22,847 bases of DNA, taken from CAZYZQ01 sp964652075. Lineage in GTDB: Bacteria > Bacillota > Clostridia > Oscillospirales > Oscillospiraceae. The stretch's first letter is position 1; each line of letters starts with the position of its first letter. Below the pieces are notes generated by a model that did no database searches, was not told the origin of the DNA, and worked only from the letters and a program-made list of their open reading frames with translations. The DNA lies in NCBI GenBank assembly GCA_964652075.1, contig CAZYZQ010000026.1, positions 1 to 22,847 of the forward strand, read 5' to 3'. Shown here one piece after another: positions 14,435-21,573 of this stretch. The translations under genes were made by a program, and so were the position numbers.

Positions 14435-15718
14435 TTAAGATAGATCAATTGGAATATTGGCAACGCCCAACTCCTGGGCGACAACCGACAGATCGATATC
14501 CGAATACCAGTCCGGATACAGCGCCTGCGCCAGCGCGAGGCGGGCATACAGCCCCGCCGCACCGTCTGAGAGCGCCTCCTGCGTCACAAGGACAATGCGC
14601 TGCGACGGAAAACGGGCAGAAAGCGACGCGCGCGCGGCGGAATCCGGCAGCGCAGCCACCTGCGCGAGTACGACGGCGGGCTTCTTGGCGAGCACCCAGT
14701 CATCCGTGACATTCGGATCGTCACGGTTTTCCGCCACATTCTGCGAGCCGGTCGCGGTGATCAGCGGGCAGACCCGCGCTGTGACGCCCGGCGCGGACTC
14801 AAAGTAGATCGCCGCCTGCTGGCACAGATAGACCTGTTGGGTGCGGTTTTGCAGGGTAAACGTCCAGAAGGCAAACGGATCGTACTGCCACTGGGCGTAG
14901 AGCGTCAGATCCTCGCCGGAACAGACCGTCTCCGGCAGCGCCTGCTCGCCGCCCTCCGGCGCCGAAAACCAGCCGAGGAAGGTGTAGCCCTCGCGCAGCG
15001 GCGTCGGCAGCTCGCCGAGCGCATCGCCCGCCGCGCGGGCCCGTTCGGCGTCCTTCGCTTTGACGCGCCCGCCGTTGCCGTCAAACGTGACGGTTGCGGC
15101 GGCCTTTTTCTGCCAGTGGGCGTAGAGCGTGTGCGGCTGCTCCGCCGTGACAACCGTCTCCGGCAGCACCTGCGCGCCGCCCTCCGGCTCCGTCCACCAG
15201 CCGGAAAAGCTGTGGGCGGCGCGGGTAACGGCGGGCTGTGGGCCGTAGGGTTGCCCGGGCTGCACGGTGGTGCTGACCGGCGCGCCGTCGCCGCCGTTCG
15301 GGTCGTAGGTCACGCGCAGGCCGGGGGACGGCTCCTCCTCCAAAACGGCCGCCCCGGCGGGGGCCTGCACCGGCGTGCCGGCCGGCTGCGCCTGCGCCGC
15401 TTCGGGGTCCGGCTGCGTGGGCTGGGCATTGGGGTCGATCGGCGCCTCCGGCGCGGGTTCCTGCCGCTGCGCCTCCTCAAGGGGCTCCGGGCGCTGCGCC
15501 TGCGGCGCGGGCGGAAGCTTCTCGGAACGGGGCGCTTCCGGCGTCTGTTCCGGCTGCTCCGGCTCTTCCGGCTGCTCCGGCAGCTCCACCGGCTCCGGCT
15601 CAGAGGTGGCAGGCGGCGTGAGATACGTGTCGGCAGGCACGCCCGGCGGGAGCATGCGCACGCGGCAACCGGTCAGAAGCAGGCAGAGCAGCGCCAGAAA
15701 CGGCCAAGCCTTTCTCAT
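14435..15718 (-). CDS. Lipoprotein with proline-rich stalk and two InlB B-repeats
   Basis: A 427-residue surface lipoprotein. The signal peptide ends in LLLTGC (lipidated Cys18). A Pro/Glu/Gln-rich stalk (about 26-131) would span the cell wall. Two InlB B-type (Listeria-Bacteroides) repeats follow, at about 136-202 and 210-277, each with the F.GW...PEGG.q.LPETV....LYA.W pattern. The C-terminal part (about 280-427) is globular, with PAVVLAQVAALPD and RIVLVTQEALSDGAAGLYARLALAQALYPDWY. This recalls one lobe of helical-backbone (BtuF/FepB-like) binding proteins, but the match is weak. GC-rich stalk codons give long spurious frames on the other strand. ATG 15718 follows AGGAGG by 7 nt. It lies 12 bp after the DUF4129-like gene. 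Role unknown; probably ligand or surface binding. Confidence 0.82.
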   Translation of the reverse strand: MRKAWPFLALLCLLLTGCRVRMLPPGVPADTYLTPPATSEPEPVELPEQPEEPEQPEQTPEAPRSEKLPPAPQAQRPEPLEEAQRQEPAPEAPIDPNAQPTQPDPEAAQAQPAGTPVQAPAGAAVLEEEPSPGLRVTYDPNGGDGAPVSTTVQPGQPYGPQPAVTRAAHSFSGWWTEPEGGAQVLPETVVTAEQPHTLYAHWQKKAAATVTFDGNGGRVKAKDAERARAAGDALGELPTPLREGYTFLGWFSAPEGGEQALPETVCSGEDLTLYAQWQYDPFAFWTFTLQNRTQQVYLCQQAAIYFESAPGVTARVCPLITATGSQNVAENRDDPNVTDDWVLAKKPAVVLAQVAALPDSAARASLSARFPSQRIVLVTQEALSDGAAGLYARLALAQALYPDWYSDIDLSVVAQELGVANIPIDLS

Positions 15719-15730
15719 GCCTTTCCCTCC

Positions 15731-16975
15731 TCACAACGCCAGAATGTATTTTGCAACAAAGCGGCTTCTTTTGTTGAGGCCGCTCCAGACCGCTTCGCGG
15801 GTCTTTTCAGCGAACGCGCCCATCTGTGTGCGCTGCGCCGGCGTCATCACATGGCCGCTGTAGGCCGCCTCCTGCCAGAGCGGGAGCACCGCCTCGTAAT
15901 CTTCGCGCAGCGCGGACGGCACGCTGTCCGCATAGGCCGAAAACGGGCGGTTCCCGTCCGGCAGGCCGCCGAGACGCAGCCAGCGCATCGCGTAGAGAAA
16001 TCCGGCGCGCACCGCCTTGGCGGCATCCTCGTCGGCCATGGCGGCGCGGTTGCGTGCGCGCCGCTTTTTCAGGCGGTCGCTGAGCACAGCGGGGATAAAC
16101 AGCGCCAGCGCAAAAGCCAGAATGGCCCAAAGTGCGGCGGGCGGGCGGTGCAGCGGCGTCTCGTCGCCGCCGGTATCGGCCGCTATCTCCTCCTCATGGA
16201 AGCGCTGCGCCGCTGTCTCGATCTGTGTGGGCGGAGAAACTTCTTCGACCTGCGGCGTCTGCCCGTAGGCGACCGTGTGCAGCGCCAGCGCATCGCGCGC
16301 CGTCTCCTCCCACGCCGACAGGCGCGCATCCTCGCCCGGCACGGCGAGCAGCACAAGCGCCGTCAGCAGGCAGAGCGCCAGCACGCCTCCCGCCGCGCCG
16401 CGCACGGTTGCGGCAAAGCAGACTACCAGCGCCGCGCATAGCGCGGCCAGCCAGAACCACTGCGGTGTGACGCCCAGATACGCCGCCAGCGCGGCAGGAA
16501 GAAGGAACAGCAGCGCGTCAATCCACCGCTGCCGCCAGCGCGCGGCCACGCCGCAAAGCGCGCCGAGCACCAGTCCGGATGGCAGCAGGAAAGCCCTGAT
16601 GGCATCCGGCGAGGCGGTCACGGAGAATTTTTCATAGGCATATGCCTGCCGCGCCTCGCTTGCGGCGAACAGGCGGTTCGCGTACAGCGCCGCGCCATCG
16701 AGCACAACACGAAGCCGCAGCAAAATCGAGGCGCAGAGCGCCAGTACAAGTACGGCCAGCGCGGAAAGCGTCCATCTTTTGCCGTGCGGCAGCAGTGCAA
16801 GCAGCGCGCAGAACGCAAGCCCCGGCGCGAGCGGCCACAGCCCCAGCGTCCCGAGCGCGGCCATATCGCACAGCGCGCCGCACAGTGCCGCGTACAAGGT
16901 CGCCGCACCGAGCGCGGACAGCGGCAGCGTGCGCTGGGGCTGTGGGGAAACATTGCAGACAATTCCCGGCTTCAT
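15731..16975 (-). CDS. Multi-pass membrane protein with DUF4129-like C-terminus
   Basis: A 414-residue protein. About six hydrophobic helices fill the first 230 residues and another lies around 280-300 (ALWAILAFALALFIPAVLSD), followed by a basic cytoplasmic tail. The tail (GFLYAMRWLRLGGLPDGNRPFSAYADSV and on) resembles DUF4129, the C-terminal domain of transglutaminase-like proteins in MoxR-DUF58 operons. The transglutaminase core itself is absent: no Cys-His-Asp arrangement is seen between the helices. ATG 16975 is preferred because GGAAGGAG sits 5 nt upstream. An earlier ATG (17002) overlaps the DUF58 stop codon by one base but lacks a ribosome binding site. It probably works with the upstream MoxR and DUF58 proteins. 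Confidence 0.75.
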   Translation of the reverse strand: MKPGIVCNVSPQPQRTLPLSALGAATLYAALCGALCDMAALGTLGLWPLAPGLAFCALLALLPHGKRWTLSALAVLVLALCASILLRLRVVLDGAALYANRLFAASEARQAYAYEKFSVTASPDAIRAFLLPSGLVLGALCGVAARWRQRWIDALLFLLPAALAAYLGVTPQWFWLAALCAALVVCFAATVRGAAGGVLALCLLTALVLLAVPGEDARLSAWEETARDALALHTVAYGQTPQVEEVSPPTQIETAAQRFHEEEIAADTGGDETPLHRPPAALWAILAFALALFIPAVLSDRLKKRRARNRAAMADEDAAKAVRAGFLYAMRWLRLGGLPDGNRPFSAYADSVPSALREDYEAVLPLWQEAAYSGHVMTPAQRTQMGAFAEKTREAVWSGLNKRSRFVAKYILAL

Positions 16976-17001
16976 AGCGGCTCCTTCCGGCAAAAAATCC
17001 A

Positions 17002-17919
17002 TCAAAACTGAACTTGCAGCCCCTCGATATGCAGCTGCACGGGGACAAGACGCGCGCTGAGCAGGCGCTCGGAAAACGCGGCCCAGTCGTCCGCGTCATG
17101 CAGCGTCAGCACATCCGCCGGCGTGCGTACCGTGCAAGGCAGCGCCAGCGTGCACAGGGCGTGGCCGATGGAAAACAGCAGATCCAGCGCCTCGTCCACC
17201 TCATCCGGCGTTGCAGGACAGGGTGTAAGCGTCAACAGGACGCGCTCGCCGAGCGGCAGGCCGAAGTCGCGCACGAGCGTGCGGTCGAGCTTCTCCGACA
17301 GCTTCCAGTGGATCTGCCGCACGGGGTCCCCGGGGGCATAGTCGCGCACGCGGAACGTCTCGCTCGGATCGGTCCCGGCGCGCTGGGTGGAGTAGCGGTC
17401 GCTGTCGCGCCAGAAGTCGTCGGCCGAGATCTGCACCGGCAATCTGGCCGGACGCACGGTGACGCGCACCGGCTCCGGCGGCACAATGCGGCGTGAAAAA
17501 ACTCCAAAGGCGTCGTGCAGACGTGCATCACGCAAAGAAAGCTCCAGCACCCCGCTGTGGGCGGCGGCAAGCGTCAGCGGCAGCACCGCCCGCCCTGCGC
17601 GCAGTATGCAGCGCAGCGGCAGTGTCCGGCACTCGCCGGTCAGCAGGTTCACAATCTCCAGCCTTGCAAAAAACAGCGGCGCGCACAGGCGCGGCGCCTG
17701 AATGGTCAGGGAGCATGAAAGCGTCTGGCTGCGCGCGGCCTCCTCCGGCTTATCCCAGCTGCACACAAGGCACGACCAAAACAGCAGCGGCAGCGAGGCG
17801 ACCAGCGGCAGGCAGACCGCGCAGAGGAGCACAATCCGCGTGCCGGCGTTATTCTCAAACAGATAAAGCAGCAGCGAGGCGGCAACCAGCGCCGCCCAGC
17901 CAATCCGGCGTCTCCACAT
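17002..17919 (-). CDS. DUF58 domain protein
   Basis: A 305-residue protein with two N-terminal membrane helices (about 6-24 and 28-52), a beta-rich middle, and the DUF58 core motif VRDYAPGDPVRQIHWKLSEK at 191-210. DUF58 proteins pair with MoxR AAA+ ATPases and are related to VWA-domain partners; a role in assembly or activation of envelope proteins is generally assumed. The start codon is separated from the MoxR stop codon by a single codon (TGA-GTC-ATG, same frame), so translation is coupled. The C-terminal half (220-305) probably holds the VWA-like domain but has no clear metal-binding DxSxS motif, as is usual for DUF58. Confidence 0.88.
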   Translation of the reverse strand: MWRRRIGWAALVAASLLLYLFENNAGTRIVLLCAVCLPLVASLPLLFWSCLVCSWDKPEEAARSQTLSCSLTIQAPRLCAPLFFARLEIVNLLTGECRTLPLRCILRAGRAVLPLTLAAAHSGVLELSLRDARLHDAFGVFSRRIVPPEPVRVTVRPARLPVQISADDFWRDSDRYSTQRAGTDPSETFRVRDYAPGDPVRQIHWKLSEKLDRTLVRDFGLPLGERVLLTLTPCPATPDEVDEALDLLFSIGHALCTLALPCTVRTPADVLTLHDADDWAAFSERLLSARLVPVQLHIEGLQVQF

Positions 17920-17922
17920 GAC

Positions 17923-18861
17923 TCAGGAAAGCGCGTGCGGCACTTTGACGCGGGCCAGCAGATCCCCGATCACCTGCGTGTCGGTTCTGCCGTCCATCCG
18001 AGCCTGTCCGCTCAGGAGGACGCGGTGTGCGCACACGGCGGGCAGAATGCTCTGCACGTCTTCAACGATCACATAGTCGCGGCCCGCAATCCACGCGCAC
18101 GCGCGCGCCATCCGGCTTACGGCCAGCGCGCCGCGCGGGCTGATGCCGAGGCGCAGCATTGGGTGCTCGCGCGAGGCCATGGCAAGGCGGGTGATGTAGT
18201 CCAGAATCTTCTCGTGCATTGTCACATGCCGCACGGCATCCTGCATGGCAAGCACGGAGGCGCAGTCGGCGGCCTGCGCGACAGTGTCCAGCGGATCGGC
18301 GGTCTGGCGGTCGCGCAGCAGCTCCATCTGGCTCTCATAGTCGGGATAGCCGACCGTCAGGCGGACAAGAAACCGGTCGAGCTGGGCGTGCGGCAGCGGC
18401 TGCGTGCCCGCCGCACCGACCTGATTCTGCGTGGCAAGCACGCAGAACGGGCGCTCCAGCGGGTGCGTCACACCATCCACCGTGACGCGCCCCTCCTCCA
18501 TTGCCTCCAGCAGCGCGGACTGCGTCTTGCTGGAGGTGCGGTTGATCTCATCGCCGAGCAGCAGATGCGTTCCGGCCACCGCGCCGGGCACATAGCGGAA
18601 CGTGCCGGAGTCGCGGTCATACATGGAAAAGCCGACAATATCCGACGGCAGCACATCCGGCGTGAACTGGATGCGCCGCGCCGTCAATCCCAGCGCGCGG
18701 CCAAGCGCGACGGCGAGCGTTGTCTTACCAACGCCCGGTACGTCGTCGAGCAGGACATGGCCGTCGCACAGCAGCGCCATGAGTACGGTTTCAATCACGT
18801 CCCGCTTGCCCACGATGGCCTTTTCGACCTCGCGGACGACGGGCTCGATCTGTTGATTCAT
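17923..18861 (-). CDS. MoxR family AAA+ ATPase
   Basis: A 312-residue ATPase. VGKRDVIETVLMALLCDGHVLLDDVPG leads into Walker A PGVGKTT (42-48). FTPDVLPSDIVG (67-78) is a MoxR signature. Walker B is LLLGDEINR (100-108), where Gly replaces the Ala usual in LLADEINR; the catalytic acids are kept. Sensor 1 is in LATQNQ and the arginine-finger region in LDRFLVR. A C-terminal lid (about 215-305) completes the AAA_lid fold. MoxR proteins act as cytoplasmic chaperone-like ATPases for the maturation of partner complexes, normally the DUF58 and DUF4129 proteins encoded next to them, as here. The start codon overlaps the ECF gene's stop codon (ATGA), with GAGGTG upstream. Confidence 0.93.
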   Translation of the reverse strand: MNQQIEPVVREVEKAIVGKRDVIETVLMALLCDGHVLLDDVPGVGKTTLAVALGRALGLTARRIQFTPDVLPSDIVGFSMYDRDSGTFRYVPGAVAGTHLLLGDEINRTSSKTQSALLEAMEEGRVTVDGVTHPLERPFCVLATQNQVGAAGTQPLPHAQLDRFLVRLTVGYPDYESQMELLRDRQTADPLDTVAQAADCASVLAMQDAVRHVTMHEKILDYITRLAMASREHPMLRLGISPRGALAVSRMARACAWIAGRDYVIVEDVQSILPAVCAHRVLLSGQARMDGRTDTQVIGDLLARVKVPHALS

Positions 18862-19409
18862 GCGGTTTCACCTCGGTGTGGATATTTTGGCGGGATCAGG
18901 CGCGCGCGGCTCAGCGCGAGCACCAGCGCCGGGAGGACGAGCAGCTGCATAACAGTGCCCGGCAGCGTCCCGGCGAAGTAGCCGCCCGCCCAGAGGGCGA
19001 TCGAATAGCTGCGCGCCCCGGCCAGATAGAACAGCGCACGCGCCGCGCCGCCGACCACGCGCCCGAGCAGCATTGCGGGCACAAGCGCGCAGTAGAGATC
19101 GGCCAGCAGGCTCCCCGTGTGCAAAACGTGCATCATCAGCCCGGCGGTCAGGCCGTAGGCGGCCAGCTCCGGAACCATGTACGGCAGCTGCGCGGCAGCG
19201 GGCATTCCGGACAGCAGGCACGAAATCACCGGCCCGGCCACGCCGCAGAATGTGCCGTAGAGCGGGCCGCACAGCAGACCGCACAGCAGCACGGGCAGAT
19301 GCATCGGCGAGAAGGCGATGCCCAGCCCCATCGCGTGGAACGCCAGCGGCAGCACATAGCACAGCGCCGTGCACAGCGCCGTGATGCAGGCTTTCTTCAC
19401 AGACGACAC
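18858..19409 (-). CDS. ECF transporter S component (substrate unknown)
   Basis: A 183-residue membrane protein with about six helices. Helix 1 reads ITALCTALCYVLPLAFH and contains the AxxxA pattern (A-L-C-T-A) that S-components use to contact EcfT. MHLPVLLCGLLCGPLYGTFCG, ending in GPVISCLLSGMP, is typical of the ECF S-component family for vitamins and similar micronutrients. No EcfA or EcfT genes are nearby, so it would use a shared energising module encoded elsewhere. GTG 19409 is chosen because GGGGAG lies 6 nt upstream and the helix begins at once; the frame is open back to 19529, but that part runs through the leader hairpins. First gene of the six-gene operon. The ligand is not predictable from sequence alone. 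Confidence 0.87.
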   Translation of the reverse strand: MSSVKKACITALCTALCYVLPLAFHAMGLGIAFSPMHLPVLLCGLLCGPLYGTFCGVAGPVISCLLSGMPAAAQLPYMVPELAAYGLTAGLMMHVLHTGSLLADLYCALVPAMLLGRVVGGAARALFYLAGARSYSIALWAGGYFAGTLPGTVMQLLVLPALVLALSRARLIPPKYPHRGETA

Positions 19410-19565
19410 AGCGTTCTCCCCTTTCCGAAAAAAAGCGCGCGCTCTCCTGAAAAGAGGGCACGCACCTTCGTGATACGCATTTGGTTTTTCCGATATTGGG
19501 ATGGCCCGCTCAGCGGGCCGGGCGCGCATTCTGCACGCCCGGCAGGCTTCGTGCCTGCCGTTTTC
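19410..19565 (-). ncRNA. Structured 5' leader with attenuator, candidate orphan riboswitch
   Basis: Between the promoter and the ECF gene the minus strand carries three adjacent GC hairpins: CGGCAGGC/GCCTGCCG, GGCGTGCA/TGCGCGCC and GGCCCGC/GCGGGCC (within 19503-19560). A less structured, A-rich segment follows (about 19464-19502). Last comes a terminator hairpin with seven T just before the ribosome binding site. I do not recognise TPP, FMN, cobalamin, SAM, folate or preQ1 consensus sequences. The arrangement (promoter, structured RNA, terminator, transporter gene) is that of transcription-attenuating riboswitches, but the ligand is unknown. Confidence 0.5.
19428..19463 (-). terminator. Attenuator terminator upstream of the ECF gene
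   Basis: On the minus strand GCGTGCCCTCT (19463-19453) pairs with AGAGCGCGCGC (19445-19435), with one G-T pair and one mismatch, around a 7-base loop. Seven T (19434-19428) follow. It ends only about 18 nt before the GTG start, inside the same transcript, so it can only be regulatory (or also end DUF3842 transcripts). Confidence 0.7.
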
Positions 19566-19597
19566 TTTATTTTACCGGATTCCGGCAAAGCTGTCAA
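19566..19597 (-). promoter_or_regulatory. Strong sigma-A promoter of the ECF/MoxR/SLH operon
   Basis: A perfect TTGACA and a TAAAAT -10 are separated by exactly 17 bp (GC-containing spacer with a CCGGAATCCGG palindrome). The -35 overlaps the TGA stop codon of the DUF3842 gene. Transcription would begin immediately before the three leader hairpins. Confidence 0.8.
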
Positions 19598-20013
19598 GCG
19601 ATTTCCGCTGCGAGCGCATCGACCGCGCTCTGCACAAGGGAAGCAAGGTTCCAGTCCGGGACGCCTGCGACGATATTGTCGCACTGGTTGAACGGAATCA
19701 GAATGCGCCGCGCGGGACTGCTGCCCACTGCGGCGGCCATCTTCGGTGTGATCTCGCCGAGCAGCGCATCGGCAATGACGATGCCGAGCGGCCCGAGGAT
19801 ATAGTCCGCACGCGCTGCGCAGACACACACGGCGTTCTCGCCCGTCGCGGCCTGATCGGCGCCGGCTTTCAGCATGGCCGCCGTCGCGCTCGCGTTCGTG
19901 CCGACGGCGGTGATATGCGCCTGCGGTAACGCCTTTTTGATCGTCGCAATCAGCTGCCGCCCGATCCCGCCGCCCTGCGCGTCAATCACGAGCACCCGCT
20001 TTCCCTGTTCCAT
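19594..20013 (-). CDS. DUF3842 family protein
   Basis: A 139-residue cytoplasmic protein. VIDAQGGGIG (9-18), AVGTNASATAAMLKAGA (36-52) and ATGENA (56-61) are the conserved blocks of DUF3842, a small Clostridia family with a Rossmann-like glycine-rich start. Function is unknown; a nucleotide-type ligand is suggested only by the GGGIG loop. ATG 20013 is chosen because the predicted transcription start (near 20038) excludes earlier start codons; GGGAG lies about 10 nt upstream. It stands between the gltD terminator and the ECF operon promoter and seems to be transcribed alone, although read-through into the ECF leader is possible. Confidence 0.85.
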   Translation of the reverse strand: MEQGKRVLVIDAQGGGIGRQLIATIKKALPQAHITAVGTNASATAAMLKAGADQAATGENAVCVCAARADYILGPLGIVIADALLGEITPKMAAAVGSSPARRILIPFNQCDNIVAGVPDWNLASLVQSAVDALAAEIA

Positions 20014-20044
20014 GTCTCTCTCAGCTCCCGGTTCCGTTTTTTTC

Positions 20045-20073
20045 ATTGTAGCAGACCGCACGCAAAATGGCAA
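20045..20073 (-). promoter_or_regulatory. Promoter of the DUF3842 gene
   Basis: TTGCCA (20073-20068) and TACAAT (20050-20045) are separated by 17 bp, with TGC before the -10. The -35 begins at the base immediately following the gltD terminator stem. Both hexamers match consensus at five of six positions. Confidence 0.8.
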
Positions 20074-20099
20074 GCGGCCCGGCATTCCAGCCGGGCCGC
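20074..20099 (-). terminator. gltBD operon terminator
   Basis: A perfect 10-pair stem, GCGGCCCGGC / GCCGGGCCGC with a six-base loop, starts 7 bp after the gltD stop codon. On the minus strand it is followed by TTGCCATTTT, a broken T-run. Confidence 0.7.
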
Positions 20100-20106
20100 G
20101 TCGGTG

Positions 20107-21573
20107 TTACAGGTTCGTATACCCCATCAGATACTCGTCAACCACGCGGGCACACTCGCGGCCCTCACGGATGGCCCAGACGACGAGCGACTGGCCGCGC
20201 CGGGCGTCGCCCGCGCAGAAGACGTTCGACTTCTGCGTGTGGTACGGCGTGGCAAGCACCGGAGCCTGCCGGGGAAGCGGCAGCTCCAACGCCTCAAAGA
20301 GCGCCGGTTCCGGCCCGAGAAAGCCCGCGGCGATCAGCAGAAGGGTGCACGGCAGCTCCTGTTCGCTGCCTGGAACGGGCTGCATGACGGTTCGGCCCGT
20401 CTGCTCGTCGCGCACGGGTGTGAGCGAGATGGTCACGGCGGCGCGCAGCGCGCCCGCTTCGTCGGTCAAAAGCTCCTTGACTGTGGTCTGATAGATGCGC
20501 GGGTCATGGCCGAAGACGGCGATGGCCTCCTCCTGGCCGTAGTCGGTCTTTTTGACCTTCGGCCACTCGGGCCACGGGTTGTTTTCCGCGCGCGTCTCGG
20601 GCGGGCAGGGCATCATCTCCAGCTGGGTCACGGACTTGCAGCCCTGCCGGATAGCCGTTGCCACGCAGTCGTTGCCTGTGTCGCCGCCGCCGATAATCAG
20701 CACGTCGCGGCCGGATGCCTCGTTGTTTGGCGCGCCGTCCAGCAGCGCCTTCGTCGCGCGGGTCAGATAGTCGACGGCGAAGTGGACGCTCTGCGCCTCC
20801 CGGCCCGGAACAGCCAGATCGCGCGGCTGCTTCGCGCCCGTGCAGAGCACGACGGCGTCATACTCCTGTTCCAGCTGTGCCGGATCGATGTCGCGGCCGA
20901 CCTCGGTGTTCGTGAGAAACCGGACGCCTTCGGCCTCCATCCGCGCGATGCGGCGGGCGACGACCTGCTTTTCGAGCTTCATATTTGGAATGCCGTACTG
21001 GAGAAGCCCGCCGGGCCGGTCGTCGCGCTCAAAGACGGTGACGCTGTGGCCGCGGCTGCACAGCTGTGCGGCCACGGCAAGCCCAGCCGGGCCGGAGCCG
21101 ACGACGGCGACGCGCTTGCCGGTTTTCGTTTTGGGCGCCTGCGGCGCCATGCGCCCCTGCGCCCATGCGTTCTCAATGATGGAAAGCTCGTTCTGCCGCG
21201 TGGCGACCGGGTCGCCGTGCAGGCCGCAGGCACACGCGGCCTCGCAGAGCGCGGGGCAGACACGGCCCGTAAATTCCGGGAAGTTGTTTGTTTTCAAGAG
21301 CCGCTCAAGCGCGTGATCCTGACTGCCCTGCCAGAGCAGGTCGTTCCACTCGGGGACCAGATTGTGCAGCGGGCAGCCGGTATACATACCGGCCAGCTGC
21401 ACGCCGGACTGGCAGAACGGCACGCCGCACTCCATGCATCTGGCGGCCTGTTCGCGGCGCGCGGCCTCCGGCAGCATCGGGTGGAACTCGTTCCAGTGCC
21501 GGATGCGCTCCAACGGCGTCTCGGCCGGATTGTCCCGGCGGTCATACTCTAAAAATCCTGTGGGTTTTCCCAT
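20107..21573 (-). CDS. gltD: Glutamate synthase small (beta) subunit
   Basis: A 488-residue NADPH-dependent oxidoreductase subunit, the usual size. The N-terminal Fe-S domain has cysteine clusters CMECGVPFC (46-54) with C67, and C106, C110, C114, C116. The FAD site is VAVVGSGPAGLAVA (155-168) and the NADPH site VLIIGGGDTGNDC (291-303); the C-terminal FAD contact is VFCAGDARRG. With GltB it makes two glutamates from glutamine and 2-oxoglutarate, passing electrons from NADPH through Fe-S centres. The ATG overlaps the gltB stop codon by one base (TAATG), giving tight coupling. Confidence 0.95.
   Translation of the reverse strand: MGKPTGFLEYDRRDNPAETPLERIRHWNEFHPMLPEAARREQAARCMECGVPFCQSGVQLAGMYTGCPLHNLVPEWNDLLWQGSQDHALERLLKTNNFPEFTGRVCPALCEAACACGLHGDPVATRQNELSIIENAWAQGRMAPQAPKTKTGKRVAVVGSGPAGLAVAAQLCSRGHSVTVFERDDRPGGLLQYGIPNMKLEKQVVARRIARMEAEGVRFLTNTEVGRDIDPAQLEQEYDAVVLCTGAKQPRDLAVPGREAQSVHFAVDYLTRATKALLDGAPNNEASGRDVLIIGGGDTGNDCVATAIRQGCKSVTQLEMMPCPPETRAENNPWPEWPKVKKTDYGQEEAIAVFGHDPRIYQTTVKELLTDEAGALRAAVTISLTPVRDEQTGRTVMQPVPGSEQELPCTLLLIAAGFLGPEPALFEALELPLPRQAPVLATPYHTQKSNVFCAGDARRGQSLVVWAIREGRECARVVDEYLMGYTNL

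Noticed and set aside
18858..19529. Longer ECF S-component starting at 19529
   Set aside because: The extra 40 residues are encoded by the leader hairpins and attenuator, and GTG 19409 has a proper ribosome binding site and begins at helix 1.
19503..19560. Plus-strand terminator formed by the leader hairpins and the following TTTTCTTTATTTT
   Set aside because: It could terminate plus-strand RNA, but no plus-strand gene lies nearby; the minus-strand promoter places these hairpins in the ECF leader instead.
20104..21552. An open plus-strand frame of 482 codons opposite gltD
   Set aside because: The minus strand encodes a complete GltD with all cofactor motifs; the plus frame is His/Arg/Leu-rich with no recognisable domain.
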